Counted from the first letter of the stretch, positions 1 to 8,819 are shown. The stretch: DNA of 64,000 nt from Ardenticatenaceae bacterium (GCA_020634245.1 JACKCC010000015.1:62001-126000); one strand, 5' to 3'. Made by a program: numbers and translations. The notes: generated by a model not told the origin, from the letters alone.

Positions 1-522
1 AACATGTTCATGGACGCTGTTGGCCCGTACATCGACGTCTACCTGTCCAGCGATGACTACGGGATGCAGACTGGGCCGCAAATTTCCCCGGCCATGTTCC
101 GCGAATTCTTCAAACCCCGTCATAAGATGATGTGGGATCTGGTGAAATCCAAAAAGCCGGACATCAAAGTCAAAATGCACTCCTGCGGCAGCATCAACGC
201 CTTGCTGCCAGACATGATTGACGCCGGTCTGGATGCGGTCAATCCGGTGCAGACAAACTGCAAATTAATGGAGCCGGAACGGCTGAAAAGCCAGTTCAAA
301 GACCAGATCACTTTCTGGGGCGGCGGCTGCAACACCCAGTATGTCTTGCCCAAAGGGACGCCGGAAGAGGTGCGCGAGGACGTGTTCCGTAATTTAGATA
401 TCTTCGTTCCTCAGGGCGGCTATGTCTTCCAGCAAATCCACAATATTCAGGCGGATGTGCCGCCGGAAAATATCGTGGCGATGTTTGACGCGGTGGCCGA
501 GTGGAATAAGTTGAATATGTAA
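1..522 (+). CDS. UroD-fold corrinoid methyltransferase (MtaA/CmuA type), 5'-truncated by window edge
   Basis: C-terminal 173 or so residues of a uroporphyrinogen-decarboxylase-fold protein; the frame is open to the left edge. The methyltransferase branch of this fold moves methyl groups to or from a corrinoid protein using a zinc bound by H-x-C and a distal Cys. Both parts are visible: His-Ser-Cys-Gly at residues 59-62 counted from the ATG at 4, and Gly-Gly-Gly-Cys ending at residue 109. That favours a methyltransferase over a heme-pathway decarboxylase. The corrinoid protein follows after a 60-bp palindrome. It probably serves as methyltransferase I or II for the demethylation set spread across 1-16 kb. 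The substrate cannot be read from sequence. Confidence 0.85.
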   Translation, partial: NMFMDAVGPYIDVYLSSDDYGMQTGPQISPAMFREFFKPRHKMMWDLVKSKKPDIKVKMHSCGSINALLPDMIDAGLDAVNPVQTNCKLMEPERLKSQFKDQITFWGGGCNTQYVLPKGTPEEVREDVFRNLDIFVPQGGYVFQQIHNIQADVPPENIVAMFDAVAEWNKLNM

Positions 523-530
523 AAAGAAGC

Positions 531-590
531 TCACACAAAGGCGCGAAGACGCAAAGGGAAAAATCTTGGCGACTTGGCGGCTTTGCGTAA
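531..590. repeat. Intergenic imperfect palindrome, family A (CAAAGGCGC type)
   Basis: Left arm TCACACAAAGGCGCGAAG and following bases pair, with scattered mismatches, with a right arm ending GGCTTTGCGTAA. The same family recurs at 3776, 5744, 11054, 12229 (split by an insertion) and 21763. It lies between the UroD methyltransferase and the corrinoid protein genes, so it would form a long hairpin in a shared transcript. Confidence 0.75.
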
Positions 591-629
591 CATCAATTAA
601 AGATAAACCTTATTAAAAGGAGCAAAACC

Positions 630-1265
630 ATGAGTTTAGAAACGATTTATGATGCTGTATTAAATGGAAAGATGAAAGAAGCCAAAGCTGAAACCCAAAT
701 TGCCGTTGACGCAGGCGTAGCTGCTGGCGATATTTTGCACAAGGCTTGCATTCCGGCGATGACCGAAGTCGGTCGTCAATTTGAGATTGGCGAACGGTTC
801 GTGCCGGAGATGTTGATTGCCGCTCGGGCGATGTCGGGGGCGTTGGAGATATTACGGCCGTTGCTCATCGAAGAAAAAGTCGAAACCATCGGCAAAGTTG
901 TCATCGGCACAGTGGCTGGCGACCTGCACGACATCGGAAAAAACCTCGTCGCCATGATGTTGGAAGGGGCTGGATTCGAGATCATTGATTTAGGCAACGA
1001 TGTCGCCCCCGAAAAATTCGTCGCTGCCATCGAAGAACACAAACCGGATGTCGTCGGCATGTCCGCCCTGCTTACAACCACGATGGCTTCCATTGGCAAA
1101 ACAATGGATGCCATTCTCCGCGCCGAAATTCGCGACGAGGTCAAAGTCGTCATCGGCGGCGCGCCCGTCACCCAGGAATTTGCCGACAAAGTCGGCGCCG
1201 ACGGTTTTGCCGCCGACGCTGGCAGCGCGCCACGCGTCGTCAAGGCGCTGTTGGGGATTGAGTAA
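630..1265 (+). CDS. Methyltransferase cognate corrinoid protein (B12-binding)
   Basis: A 211-residue protein of the MtaC/MtbC/MttC type. Residues 1-85 form the helical cap domain. The Rossmann B12 domain follows, with the base-off cobalamin signature Asp98-x-His100-x-x-Gly103 and a later Ser-Ala-Leu-Leu-Thr-Thr-Thr stretch near residue 145. It shuttles a methyl group on cobalt between methyltransferase I and a pterin methyltransferase. An AGGAG box precedes the ATG at a normal distance. Its length matches the stand-alone family rather than methionine synthase. Together with the UroD protein upstream and the MT2 and activator downstream it gives a full corrinoid demethylase set. Confidence 0.93.
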   Translation: MSLETIYDAVLNGKMKEAKAETQIAVDAGVAAGDILHKACIPAMTEVGRQFEIGERFVPEMLIAARAMSGALEILRPLLIEEKVETIGKVVIGTVAGDLHDIGKNLVAMMLEGAGFEIIDLGNDVAPEKFVAAIEEHKPDVVGMSALLTTTMASIGKTMDAILRAEIRDEVKVVIGGAPVTQEFADKVGADGFAADAGSAPRVVKALLGIE

Positions 1266-1270
1266 ATTTA

Positions 1271-1301
1271 GATGACAGTCACTTTCAAAGTGATTGTCAT
1301 C
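1271..1301. promoter_or_regulatory. Hairpin between corrinoid protein and iolE
   Basis: GATGACAGTCACTT and its complement AGTGATTGTCATC form a stem of about 14 bp with one G-U pair and a loop of about 3 bases, ending two bases before the iolE ribosome-binding site. No U-tract follows, so it is more likely a processing, attenuation or mRNA-stability element than a terminator. Confidence 0.6.
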
Positions 1302-1314
1302 TGAGGAAACCACG

Positions 1315-2211
1315 ATGATACAAGTTGCCAATGCGCCTTGTTCATGGGGCGTAATCGAAAACATTGAAGGAGAACGGGGCGGCTACGTCCAGGTTCTCGA
1401 TGAAATGCAGGCGACCGGCTACGTCGGCACAGAGTTGGGCGATTGGGGTTTCATGCCCGCCGATCCAGATAAGCTGCGTCAGGAATTGGAATCCCGTAAT
1501 CTGAAACTGTTGGCTTCGTGGGTAAGTGTCTTTTTGCACGATGAATCTTGCCATGCCGAAAGTGAAGCAGAGGTTGTGCGTACCGCTCGCCTGCTGGCTG
1601 AAGTTGGCGGCCCGGATAATTTCATTGTTCTTGGCAACGACCCCTACGGCGACCCCATGCGCACGTTAAACGCCGGCCGCATCCAGCCGGAACACGAAAT
1701 GAGCGAAGCACAGTGGGATGTTTTTACTGCCGGGGCCAACCGGCTGGCCCGTGCTGTGATGAAAGAAACCGGCCTGCGTACCGTCTTCCATCACCACATC
1801 GGCACCTGGGTCGAAACCCCGGCCGAAATTGTTAAATTATTGGAGCGCACCGACCCCGACATTTTAGGGCTGGTCTTCGACACCGGCCACTACCGCTTCG
1901 GCGGCGGCGATCCTGTTGAGGGATTGACCCGCCACGCCGACCGCATCTGGCATGTGCATTTCAAAGACCATGAACCCAACGTGGCCGCCGAATCGCGCCA
2001 GCAGGGTTGGACAGGTGTACAGTCGGTGGAGCATGGCATTTTCTGCGAGTTGGGCAAAGGGGATGTGGATTTTACGGCCGTTTTAGCCAAACTGCGCGAA
2101 CTCAACTACGACGGCTGGATTGTGGTTGAGCAAGATGTACTCCCCGGCATGGGCAGCCCGAAAGAGAGCGCCGGCCGCAACCGGGAATATTTGAAGAGTT
2201 TAGGAATATAA
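1315..2211 (+). CDS. iolE: Inosose dehydratase, sugar-phosphate isomerase/epimerase fold
   Basis: A 298-residue TIM-barrel protein. IolE (2-keto-myo-inositol dehydratase) removes water from scyllo-inosose, the second step of inositol breakdown. Visible family marks are the N-terminal Asn-Ala-Pro-Cys-Ser-Trp-Gly, the His-His-His-Ile-Gly-Thr run, Asp-Thr-Gly-His-Tyr and His-Phe-Lys-Asp-His, which supply metal and substrate ligands. An in-frame TTG at 1294 exists, but the ATG at 1315 has GAGGA eight bases upstream and begins directly with the conserved N-terminus, so I use it. The identity is supported by iolA, B, C and D following in the same direction. Confidence 0.9.
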   Translation: MIQVANAPCSWGVIENIEGERGGYVQVLDEMQATGYVGTELGDWGFMPADPDKLRQELESRNLKLLASWVSVFLHDESCHAESEAEVVRTARLLAEVGGPDNFIVLGNDPYGDPMRTLNAGRIQPEHEMSEAQWDVFTAGANRLARAVMKETGLRTVFHHHIGTWVETPAEIVKLLERTDPDILGLVFDTGHYRFGGGDPVEGLTRHADRIWHVHFKDHEPNVAAESRQQGWTGVQSVEHGIFCELGKGDVDFTAVLAKLRELNYDGWIVVEQDVLPGMGSPKESAGRNREYLKSLGI

Positions 2212-2222
2212 GCGAGAGGAAA

Positions 2223-2280
2223 GAGCTAGAGCTAGAGGGAGAGTTCTTATCCCTCCAGCTCTAACCTCTATCTCTAGCTA
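2223..2280. repeat. Intergenic imperfect palindrome, family E (GCTAGAG type)
   Basis: AGCTAGAGCTAGAGG on the left and CCTCTATCTCTAGCT on the right form a long stem-loop between iolE and iolA. A related run (CTCTATCTCTTGCTCTAGC) occurs alone near 23668-23687. It is unrelated in sequence to the palindromes in the neighbouring gaps. Confidence 0.65.
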
Positions 2281-2295
2281 AATCGGAGAAATTTG

Positions 2296-3768
2296 ATGAT
2301 AAAACTAAAGAATTACATTAACGGCCAATGGGTGGAATCGAGCGGGTTAGAGTATCTCGACGTAATCAATCCGGCAACGTATGAAGTGATGTGCCAGGTA
2401 CCACTATCTCCGGCAGCCGACGTGGCCCGTGCCGCAGAAATCGCCGCCGAGGCGCAAAAAGCATGGCGGCGGACACCGGCTGTTAAACGCGTGCAATACC
2501 TGTTCAAAATGAAAGCCGTATTGGATGAACACTTTGAAGAAATCGCCCAAACCATCACCAAAGAGTGCGGCAAGACGATTGGCGAGTCACGGGCTGAGAT
2601 GATCCGCGCCATTGAGAACGTAGAAGTGGCCTGTGGTATTCCCATGTTGATGCAGGGGGATATTTCCGAGGATATTGCCACTGGCATTGACGAGTTGATG
2701 ATCCGTCAGCCGGTCGGTGTGGCAGCAGCCGTTGTTCCCTTCAACTTCCCCGGTATGATTCCTTTCTGGTTTTTACCTTACGCGCTGGCCTGCGGCAATA
2801 CCTACATCGTCAAACCGTCGGAAAAAGTACCGATGACAATGCAGTACATTTTTGAGATGTTCGACGAGTACCTGGATTTGCCGCCGGGTGTGTTGAACCT
2901 GGTGCATGGCAACAAGGTGGCAGTGGATGAGATTTTGCAAAATCCCATCATTCGCGCCATCAGCTTTGTCGGTTCGACGCCGGTGGCGAAATACATCTAC
3001 TCGCAGGGCGCGAAGTATGGCAAGCGGGTGCAGGCGCAAGGCGGGGCGAAGAACCCGGTGATTGTGCTGCCGGATGCGGACATTGATATGACGACGCGCA
3101 TTGTCGCCGATTCCGCTTTTGGCTGCGCCGGACAGCGCTGCCTGGCGGCTTCCATTGCCGTGACGGTGGGCGATGCCCGCCGCACATTTACGGAAGCCAT
3201 CGCCGATGCGGCCTCGGAGCGCGTGGTGGGCTATGGCCTGGATGAAGCGGTGCAGATGGGCACGGTGATTGACAAAGGCAGTCAGGCGCGGATTGAGAGC
3301 TTAATCCAGCAGGGGGCAGATCAAGGGGCAGGTGTGTTGGTAGACGGCCGTAACGCCATCATCCCTAATTTTGAAAGCGGCAGTTGGGTGCGTCCCACCA
3401 TCTTGCAAGATGTAGACCCGCGCAGTGAAATCGCCGGGACAGAAATCTTTGGGCCGGTACTGAGCTTGATGCACGCCAATACCATTGACGACGCAATTGC
3501 CATCGTCAACGGCGCCCAATATGGCAACATGGCTTGTTTGTTCACCAGCAGCGGCGCGGCGGCGCGCAAGTTCCGCTACGAAGCGCAGGCGGGCAACATC
3601 GGTATCAACATTGGCGTGGCCGCGCCGATGGCTTTCTTCCCCTTCAGCGGTTGGAAGGACAGTTTCTTCGGCACGCTGCATGGGCAGGCCAAGCACGCAG
3701 TTGAGTTTTTCACGCAGACGAAAGTGGTGATTGAGCGCTGGCCGAAAGAGTGGTCGCGGCAATTCTAA
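2296..3768 (+). CDS. iolA: Methylmalonate/malonate-semialdehyde dehydrogenase (CoA-acylating)
   Basis: A 490-residue aldehyde dehydrogenase of the MmsA/IolA group. It converts malonate semialdehyde, NAD and CoA to acetyl-CoA and CO2 at the end of the inositol pathway. The catalytic cysteine lies in Gly-Gln-Arg-Cys-Leu-Ala at about residue 282, and the NAD-pocket Asn-Phe-Pro at about 150. In place of the general-base Glu of most aldehyde dehydrogenases is Gly-Gly-Ala-Lys-Asn, typical of the CoA-dependent group. The ATG at 2296 has GGAG seven bases upstream and is preferred over the TTG at 2293. Its place in an iol operon favours IolA over valine catabolism. Confidence 0.92.
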   Translation: MIKLKNYINGQWVESSGLEYLDVINPATYEVMCQVPLSPAADVARAAEIAAEAQKAWRRTPAVKRVQYLFKMKAVLDEHFEEIAQTITKECGKTIGESRAEMIRAIENVEVACGIPMLMQGDISEDIATGIDELMIRQPVGVAAAVVPFNFPGMIPFWFLPYALACGNTYIVKPSEKVPMTMQYIFEMFDEYLDLPPGVLNLVHGNKVAVDEILQNPIIRAISFVGSTPVAKYIYSQGAKYGKRVQAQGGAKNPVIVLPDADIDMTTRIVADSAFGCAGQRCLAASIAVTVGDARRTFTEAIADAASERVVGYGLDEAVQMGTVIDKGSQARIESLIQQGADQGAGVLVDGRNAIIPNFESGSWVRPTILQDVDPRSEIAGTEIFGPVLSLMHANTIDDAIAIVNGAQYGNMACLFTSSGAAARKFRYEAQAGNIGINIGVAAPMAFFPFSGWKDSFFGTLHGQAKHAVEFFTQTKVVIERWPKEWSRQF

Positions 3769-3775
3769 TTATATT

Positions 3776-3836
3776 TCACGCAAAGGCGCTAAGATGCGAA
3801 GTTTTTCTTCCTTTGCGTCTTAGTACCTTTGCGTGA
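3776..3836. repeat. Intergenic imperfect palindrome, family A
   Basis: Best-formed copy of family A: left arm TCACGCAAAGGCGCTAAG, right arm CTTAGTACCTTTGCGTGA, with further pairing inside around a T-rich loop. It fills the gap between iolA and the aldolase gene and ends about 13 bases before the likely start codon. Confidence 0.8.
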
Positions 3837-3849
3837 CGCGCTAGACTTC

Positions 3850-4839
3850 ATGAATCAGTTATCGTTGGGTCGATTCAGAGCATTACAAACAGCTTCTACG
3901 GTTGGCGGGCTGTTTACCATCCTGGCAGTTGATCATCGGGACGCGATGCGAGTGATGATTAACGAGGCACAGCCAGATACAGTGTCGGCTGCTCATCTGA
4001 CCGACATTAAGCTGTCGGTGATCAGGGCCATTGCGCCATTGGCAACGGCCGTTCTCCTTGACCCGGTATACAGCGCTGGACAGTCGATCGCCCAACACGC
4101 GCTGCCGGGGCACGTTGGCTTCATTTCGGCCATTGAAGCACAAGGTTATCTGGGCGACCCGTACAGCCGCCAGACCATGATGCTGCCCGATTGGGGCATT
4201 GCCCAGGCGAAACGACTGGGTGCGGCTGGCGTCAAGGTGCTGCTTTTTTACCATCCGCATGCTGGAGAAGCCACGGAACGGCAGGAAGCATTGGTAGCGG
4301 ATTTGCTGGTCGAATGTGCTCGCCACGACATTCCGCTGTTTTTGGAGCCGATTGTGTATCCATTGGACCCAGCGATGGCGAAGGATTCGGCCGTTTTTGC
4401 CCAGGAGCGTCGCCGGATTGTGGTGGAGACCGCCCGACGGCTGGGCAAGCTGCGCCCGGATATACTCAAACTGCAATTCCCGGTGGATTGCCGGTATGAG
4501 TCGGATGAATCGGTGTGGCAGGACGCTTGTGCCGAGTTGAATGAGGCGACGCCGGTTCCCTGGGCGCTGTTGTCCGGCGGCGATCCGTTTGAAACGTTCC
4601 AGAAGCAGCTGCGGGTGGCCTGTCAGAAAGGCTGTTCTGGCTTTTTGGTTGGCCGAGCGCTGTGGCGGGAAGTGGTGGAGATGCAGGGCGCGGCGCGAGA
4701 GGCATTTCTGCAAGGCGAGGCCACCCGGCGTTGGCAGTCGTTATGTGCCATTGTGGAGGAATACGGCCGTTCCTGGCACACCTGTTACCAAACCGAACAA
4801 GTAGACGACCATTGGTATGCGACATATCAGGCATACTAA
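3850..4839 (+). CDS. Class I aldolase, LacD/tagatose-bisphosphate aldolase family (iolJ position)
   Basis: About 329 residues. Family marks of the LacD/YihT class I aldolases are Leu-Ala-Val-Asp-His-Arg near the N-terminus, Val-Lys-Val-Leu-Leu-Phe-Tyr-His-Pro, and the Schiff-base lysine region Ile-Leu-Lys-Leu-Gln-Phe-Pro-Val-Asp. A C-terminal Ser-Gly-Gly-Asp-Pro phosphate loop follows. In an inositol operon the expected reaction is cleavage of 2-deoxy-5-keto-gluconate 6-phosphate to DHAP and malonate semialdehyde, which Bacillus does with the unrelated class II IolJ. The start is uncertain: the ATG at 3850 fits the family N-terminus, while a TTG at 3829 lies inside the palindrome. No strong Shine-Dalgarno box is seen. 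Assignment to the pathway step is inference from context. Confidence 0.8.
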   Translation: MNQLSLGRFRALQTASTVGGLFTILAVDHRDAMRVMINEAQPDTVSAAHLTDIKLSVIRAIAPLATAVLLDPVYSAGQSIAQHALPGHVGFISAIEAQGYLGDPYSRQTMMLPDWGIAQAKRLGAAGVKVLLFYHPHAGEATERQEALVADLLVECARHDIPLFLEPIVYPLDPAMAKDSAVFAQERRRIVVETARRLGKLRPDILKLQFPVDCRYESDESVWQDACAELNEATPVPWALLSGGDPFETFQKQLRVACQKGCSGFLVGRALWREVVEMQGAAREAFLQGEATRRWQSLCAIVEEYGRSWHTCYQTEQVDDHWYATYQAY

Positions 4840-4855
4840 TGAGAAGAGGAATTTT

Positions 4856-5740
4856 ATGAAATATACAGCAGAAAATATCCTGGTTTGTCCGGCTGCAAAT
4901 GCAGACGATCCGGATTTGATTTTATCCGTCACCCCAGAAGAGGCGGGGTGGGATTACATTTTCTTTCAGGCGCGGCGGCTCAACGCCCAGGAATCCTGGT
5001 CATATGCCAGCGGCGAAAACGAGTTAGCCATCGTCATTTTGAGCGGCGACATTTCCATCTCGTCGAATCGTGGTGAATGGAAGGGCATCTCCCGGAAGGA
5101 TGTGTGGACAAGTGCGGCCACGGCGCTTTACCTACCCCGGCATACCGAGTTCACTATCACCGCCGCTGAAGACAGCGAATTTGCTGTTACCTGGGTTTCC
5201 ACCGACGAAGACCATGAACCCTGGCTGATTCAGCCGCAGGATGTACCCGTTTCCGTACGCGGCGGCGACAACGTTAGCCGTCAAATTAACGACTTGCTGC
5301 CGCCCGGTTCGCCGGTGCATCGGTTGGTGCTGGTGGAAGTGTACACGCCCAGCGGCAACTGGAGCAGCTACCCGCCGCACAAGCACGACGTCCACATCGA
5401 AGATGCGGACGGCAATTTGATTGAAGCGGATTTGGAAGAGGTTTACTTTTACAAGATTGATAAGCCGGAAGGATACGCCTACCAGCGTGTCTACACCGAC
5501 GACAATTCACCCATGCAGCAGGCGGGCAACCCGATTGACGCGCTTGTCAAAGCCGAAAACAACTGCGCCGTTTTGGTTCCCGAAGGCTACCATCCGGTGG
5601 TCAGCGCGCCTGGTTACACCACCTATTACCTCAATGTGCTGGCCGGTTCGGCGCAAAGCCTAGCCAACCAAGATGATCCCAATTTCACCTGGGTCAAGGA
5701 TGCTTACCAGGGCGTGGATTCCCGATTACCATTGTATTGA
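4856..5740 (+). CDS. iolB: 5-deoxy-glucuronate isomerase
   Basis: A 294-residue two-lobed cupin protein. IolB isomerises 5-deoxy-glucuronate to 5-dehydro-2-deoxygluconate. The metal-binding cupin motif is visible as Trp-Ser-Ser-Tyr-Pro-Pro-His-Lys-His-Asp in the second half, followed by Leu-Glu-Glu-Val-Tyr-Phe-Tyr, both characteristic of IolB. The ATG at 4856 has GAAGAGGA just upstream. The gene starts 17 bases after the aldolase stop, so the two are probably co-translated. Length matches the family. Confidence 0.92.
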   Translation: MKYTAENILVCPAANADDPDLILSVTPEEAGWDYIFFQARRLNAQESWSYASGENELAIVILSGDISISSNRGEWKGISRKDVWTSAATALYLPRHTEFTITAAEDSEFAVTWVSTDEDHEPWLIQPQDVPVSVRGGDNVSRQINDLLPPGSPVHRLVLVEVYTPSGNWSSYPPHKHDVHIEDADGNLIEADLEEVYFYKIDKPEGYAYQRVYTDDNSPMQQAGNPIDALVKAENNCAVLVPEGYHPVVSAPGYTTYYLNVLAGSAQSLANQDDPNFTWVKDAYQGVDSRLPLY

Positions 5741-5743
5741 GGC

Positions 5744-5804
5744 TTACGCAAAGGCGCTGAGACACAAAGCTTATTTTCCTTAGCGCCTTTGTGTTTTGGC
5801 GTGA
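5744..5804. repeat. Intergenic imperfect palindrome, family A
   Basis: TTACGCAAAGGCGCTGAG on the left and CTTAGCGCC...GGCGTGA on the right, around a T-rich centre. It fills the gap between iolB and iolC. Confidence 0.72.
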
Positions 5805-5816
5805 CATTTTTGTTGG

Positions 5817-6848
5817 ATGAAGATGATGGAAAAGATTTACGATACGCTGCACATGGGCCGTGCTTTGATGGATTTATATGCCAATGAAGTGGGTGCGGAC
5901 TTTGTGGATATTCAGAGTTTTGCCGCCTACGTGGGCGGTTCGCCAACCAACATTTGCGTGGGCGCGCAGCGGTTGGGTTTGCGAACGGCTCTGTTAACGG
6001 CCGTTGGCGATGACCCCGTCGGTGACTTCGTCCTCAATTTCTTAAACAAAGAAGGCATTGAAACCGAGTTCAGCGTCCGTAAGCCAGGCTACCGCACGAG
6101 CGCGGCCATCCTGGGCATCCAACCGCCGGACAAATTCCCCCTGGTTTATTACCGTGAAAATTGCGCCGATTTGGAAATAACCATCGAAGACGTGTTGGTC
6201 GCCCCCATCGTGCAGAGCCGTGTCTTTCAATTTGCAGGAACCAATCTCAGCAAAGACCCTAGCCGCAGCGCTACCATGTTTGCCGCTAGATTAGCCCATC
6301 GCAACGGTACTGAAGTGGTGCTGGACATCGACTTCCGTCCCGACCAGTGGCACGATCCTCGCGCCTTTGGTGTGGCGGTGCGCAGCGTTTTACCGGAAGT
6401 GGACATTGTCATTGGCACGGAAGATGAGTTGAATGCCGCCATGCTGCTGGATGTGGAGCAAATGAAGCTGACTCATTCGCAGGTATCCGACACCAAAGTG
6501 ACGGGCAACGTGGAGGAAGCGATTGCCGCCCTGCTGGCGATGGGGCCAAAGGTGTTGGTGCAAAAAATGGGATCTGCGGGTGTGCGTGTGCATGTGAAGG
6601 AGGGTGACGGCCGTATCCAACAAATCGATGCCCCCGGTTATCCTGTTGAGGTCTTCAACATTTTGGGCGCCGGCGACGCCTTTGCCGCCGGTTTCTTGTA
6701 CGGCCACGTCAAGGGATGGGGCTGGTACAAATCGGCCAGATTAGGCAATGCCTGTGGCGCGATTGTGGTCACCAAACACGGCTGCGCCAACTTTACGCCA
6801 ACAATGGCCGAGGTAGAGGAGTTTGTGAAGGGAAGAGGTGGATTTTAG
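5817..6848 (+). CDS. iolC: 5-dehydro-2-deoxygluconokinase (PfkB family)
   Basis: A 343-residue ribokinase-fold kinase that phosphorylates 5-dehydro-2-deoxygluconate at O6. N-terminal PfkB features include the Tyr-Val-Gly-Gly-Ser-Pro-Thr-Asn substrate loop near residue 40. The C-terminal ATP/anion-hole motif is Ile-Leu-Gly-Ala-Gly-Asp-Ala-Phe-Ala-Ala-Gly, with the catalytic Asp in it. Three clustered in-frame ATGs (5817, 5823, 5826) make the exact start uncertain, and the ribosome-binding site is weak (GGATGA). Placement between iolB and iolD supports IolC over a generic sugar kinase. Confidence 0.9.
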   Translation: MKMMEKIYDTLHMGRALMDLYANEVGADFVDIQSFAAYVGGSPTNICVGAQRLGLRTALLTAVGDDPVGDFVLNFLNKEGIETEFSVRKPGYRTSAAILGIQPPDKFPLVYYRENCADLEITIEDVLVAPIVQSRVFQFAGTNLSKDPSRSATMFAARLAHRNGTEVVLDIDFRPDQWHDPRAFGVAVRSVLPEVDIVIGTEDELNAAMLLDVEQMKLTHSQVSDTKVTGNVEEAIAALLAMGPKVLVQKMGSAGVRVHVKEGDGRIQQIDAPGYPVEVFNILGAGDAFAAGFLYGHVKGWGWYKSARLGNACGAIVVTKHGCANFTPTMAEVEEFVKGRGGF

Positions 6849-6849
6849 A

Positions 6850-6915
6850 AAGGTGGCAAGTCGCAAGTGGCAGGTTGCAGGTAAGAAACTGGCCATTTGC
6901 CACTTGCAACCTTTT
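6850..6915. repeat. Intergenic imperfect palindrome, family D (GGCAAGT type)
   Basis: AAGGTGGCAAGTCGCAAGTG on the left is matched by CATTTGCCACTTGCAACCTT on the right. It separates iolC and iolD and ends shortly before the iolD Shine-Dalgarno box. Confidence 0.7.
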
Positions 6916-6932
6916 ACTTTTAAAGGATGAAA

Positions 6933-8810
6933 ATGATGAAAACAAAACGATTAACAACAGCCCAGGCGGTCATCGCCTTTTTGAAGAATCAATATGTAGA
7001 GCGGGACGGGGAGGAACGGCCGTTCTTCGCTGGTGTCTTTGGTATTTTTGGACATGGTAACGTGGCCGGTATCGGGCAAGCCTTGCAGCAAAACCCCGAC
7101 TTCCGTTACTACCAGACCCGAAACGAACAGGCGATGGTGCATACGGCCGCCGCCTTTGCCAAAATGAACAACCGGATGCAGACAATGGTTTGCACCACTT
7201 CCATCGGCCCCGGCGCCACCAACATGATTACGGCAGCGGCCGGCGCGACCATCAACCGCCTGCCTGTCCTGCTCCTGCCCGGCGACATCTTTGCCCGGCG
7301 CAATGTCGCTCCCGTCTTACAGCAGTTAGAATCTGAGCACAGCCAGGACATCTCCGTCAACGATGCCTTCAAGCCCATCAGCCGCTACTGGGACCGCATC
7401 AACCGGCCCGACCAGATTTTGACGGCGCTGCCGGAAGCGATGCGCGTCCTCACCAGCCCGGCTGACACCGGCGCGGTGACGCTGGCTATGCCCCAAGACG
7501 TGCAGACCGAAGCGTATAATTATCCGGAAGCGTTTTTTGCCAAGCGCGTCTGGCGCATCTCTCGTAACCGACCCGACCAAAGTAGTCTGGCAACGGCCGT
7601 AAAATGGATTCAGGGCGCAAAAAAACCGCTCATCATCGCCGGTGGTGGCGCCATCTACAGCGAAGCAACCGACACCTTGCGCCAGTTTGTCGAACAAACC
7701 GGCATTCCTGTGGGCGAGACAATGGCCGGGAAGGGCAGCCTGCGTTACGACCACCCGCTGTGCATGGGCGCGGTGGGGGCGACGGGGACGTTGGCCGCCA
7801 ATCGCCTGGCGAAAGAGGCCGATGTCGTCATCGGTATCGGCACGCGCTACAGCGATTTCACCACCGCCAGCAAAACCGCCTTCCAAAATCCCGACGTGCG
7901 TTTCGTCAATATCAACGTGGCCGAATTCGACGCTTACAAACACTACGCTCTACCGCTCGTCGGCGACGCCAAAGCGACATTGGAAGAACTATCGACAGCG
8001 TTAGGCGATTACCATGTCGCCGCCGCTTACGAAGCAAACGCCAATGCTCTCCATGACGAATGGGAAGCGGAAGTGCAGCGTATCTACGACATCCGACACC
8101 AGCCGCTGGTCAGCCAGGGCGAGTTGATTGGCGCAGTCAATGATTTGGGCGATCCTGAAGCTGTCATGGTTTGCGCGGCAGGCAGTCTGCCCGGCGATTT
8201 ACACAAGCTGTGGCGCAGCCGCCATCCCAAGCAGTACCACCTGGAATACGGCTACAGCTGCATGGGCTACGAAATTGCCGGCGGCCTGGGCGTGAAAATG
8301 GCCGACCCCGACCGCGAGGTGTACGTGATGGTGGGTGATGGCAGCTATTTGATGCTCTCGGCCGACATCGTGACCTCGGTGCAGGAAGGGTACAAGCTGA
8401 CGCTTGTGCTGATGGACAACCGCGGCTACAAGAGTATCGGCGCGTTGAGCCGGTCGGTAGGCAGCCAGGGGTTTGGCACACGCTATGCTTTCCCGGAGAA
8501 AGATGGCTTGCCGAGTGATGAAGCCAAATCCATCCAAACCCTGCCCGTTGACCTGGCGGCCAATGCCCGCAGCCTGGGCGCGCATGTCATCGAATGCGAG
8601 ACCTACGATGAATTTGTGGCCGCGCTGGAAACGGCTAAAGGCATTGAGCGTACCACCGTCATCTACGTGCAAAACGACCGCTACGTCGGTGTGCCCGGCT
8701 ACGAAAGCTGGTGGGACGTGGCCGTCGCCGAAGTGAGTGAAATGCATACCGTACAGGCCGCCCGCGAAGAGTGGGAAGAGAATCGCGCCAAAGAACGGTA
8801 TTTTTTATAG
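6933..8810 (+). CDS. iolD: 3D-(3,5/4)-trihydroxycyclohexane-1,2-dione hydrolase (ThDP enzyme)
   Basis: About 625 residues, a three-domain thiamine-diphosphate enzyme of the acetolactate-synthase superfamily. IolD opens the cyclohexane ring to 5-deoxy-glucuronate. The ThDP/Mg motif starts at Val-Gly-Asp-Gly-Ser-Tyr and ends at Leu-Met-Asp-Asn. The N-terminal activating Glu lies in Arg-Asn-Glu-Gln-Ala-Met. The insert Tyr-Ser-Cys-Met-Gly-Tyr-Glu-Ile-Ala-Gly-Gly before the ThDP motif is typical of IolD. AAAGGA at 6922 fits starts at 6933 or 6936 better than the ATG at 6927. Full length and intact. Confidence 0.93.
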   Translation: MMKTKRLTTAQAVIAFLKNQYVERDGEERPFFAGVFGIFGHGNVAGIGQALQQNPDFRYYQTRNEQAMVHTAAAFAKMNNRMQTMVCTTSIGPGATNMITAAAGATINRLPVLLLPGDIFARRNVAPVLQQLESEHSQDISVNDAFKPISRYWDRINRPDQILTALPEAMRVLTSPADTGAVTLAMPQDVQTEAYNYPEAFFAKRVWRISRNRPDQSSLATAVKWIQGAKKPLIIAGGGAIYSEATDTLRQFVEQTGIPVGETMAGKGSLRYDHPLCMGAVGATGTLAANRLAKEADVVIGIGTRYSDFTTASKTAFQNPDVRFVNINVAEFDAYKHYALPLVGDAKATLEELSTALGDYHVAAAYEANANALHDEWEAEVQRIYDIRHQPLVSQGELIGAVNDLGDPEAVMVCAAGSLPGDLHKLWRSRHPKQYHLEYGYSCMGYEIAGGLGVKMADPDREVYVMVGDGSYLMLSADIVTSVQEGYKLTLVLMDNRGYKSIGALSRSVGSQGFGTRYAFPEKDGLPSDEAKSIQTLPVDLAANARSLGAHVIECETYDEFVAALETAKGIERTTVIYVQNDRYVGVPGYESWWDVAVAEVSEMHTVQAAREEWEENRAKERYFL

Positions 8811-8819
8811 GAAATTTAT

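Noticed and set aside
1294..1314. TTG start for iolE seven codons upstream
   Set aside because: It lies in the hairpin, lacks a spaced ribosome-binding site, and adds residues before the conserved N-terminus.
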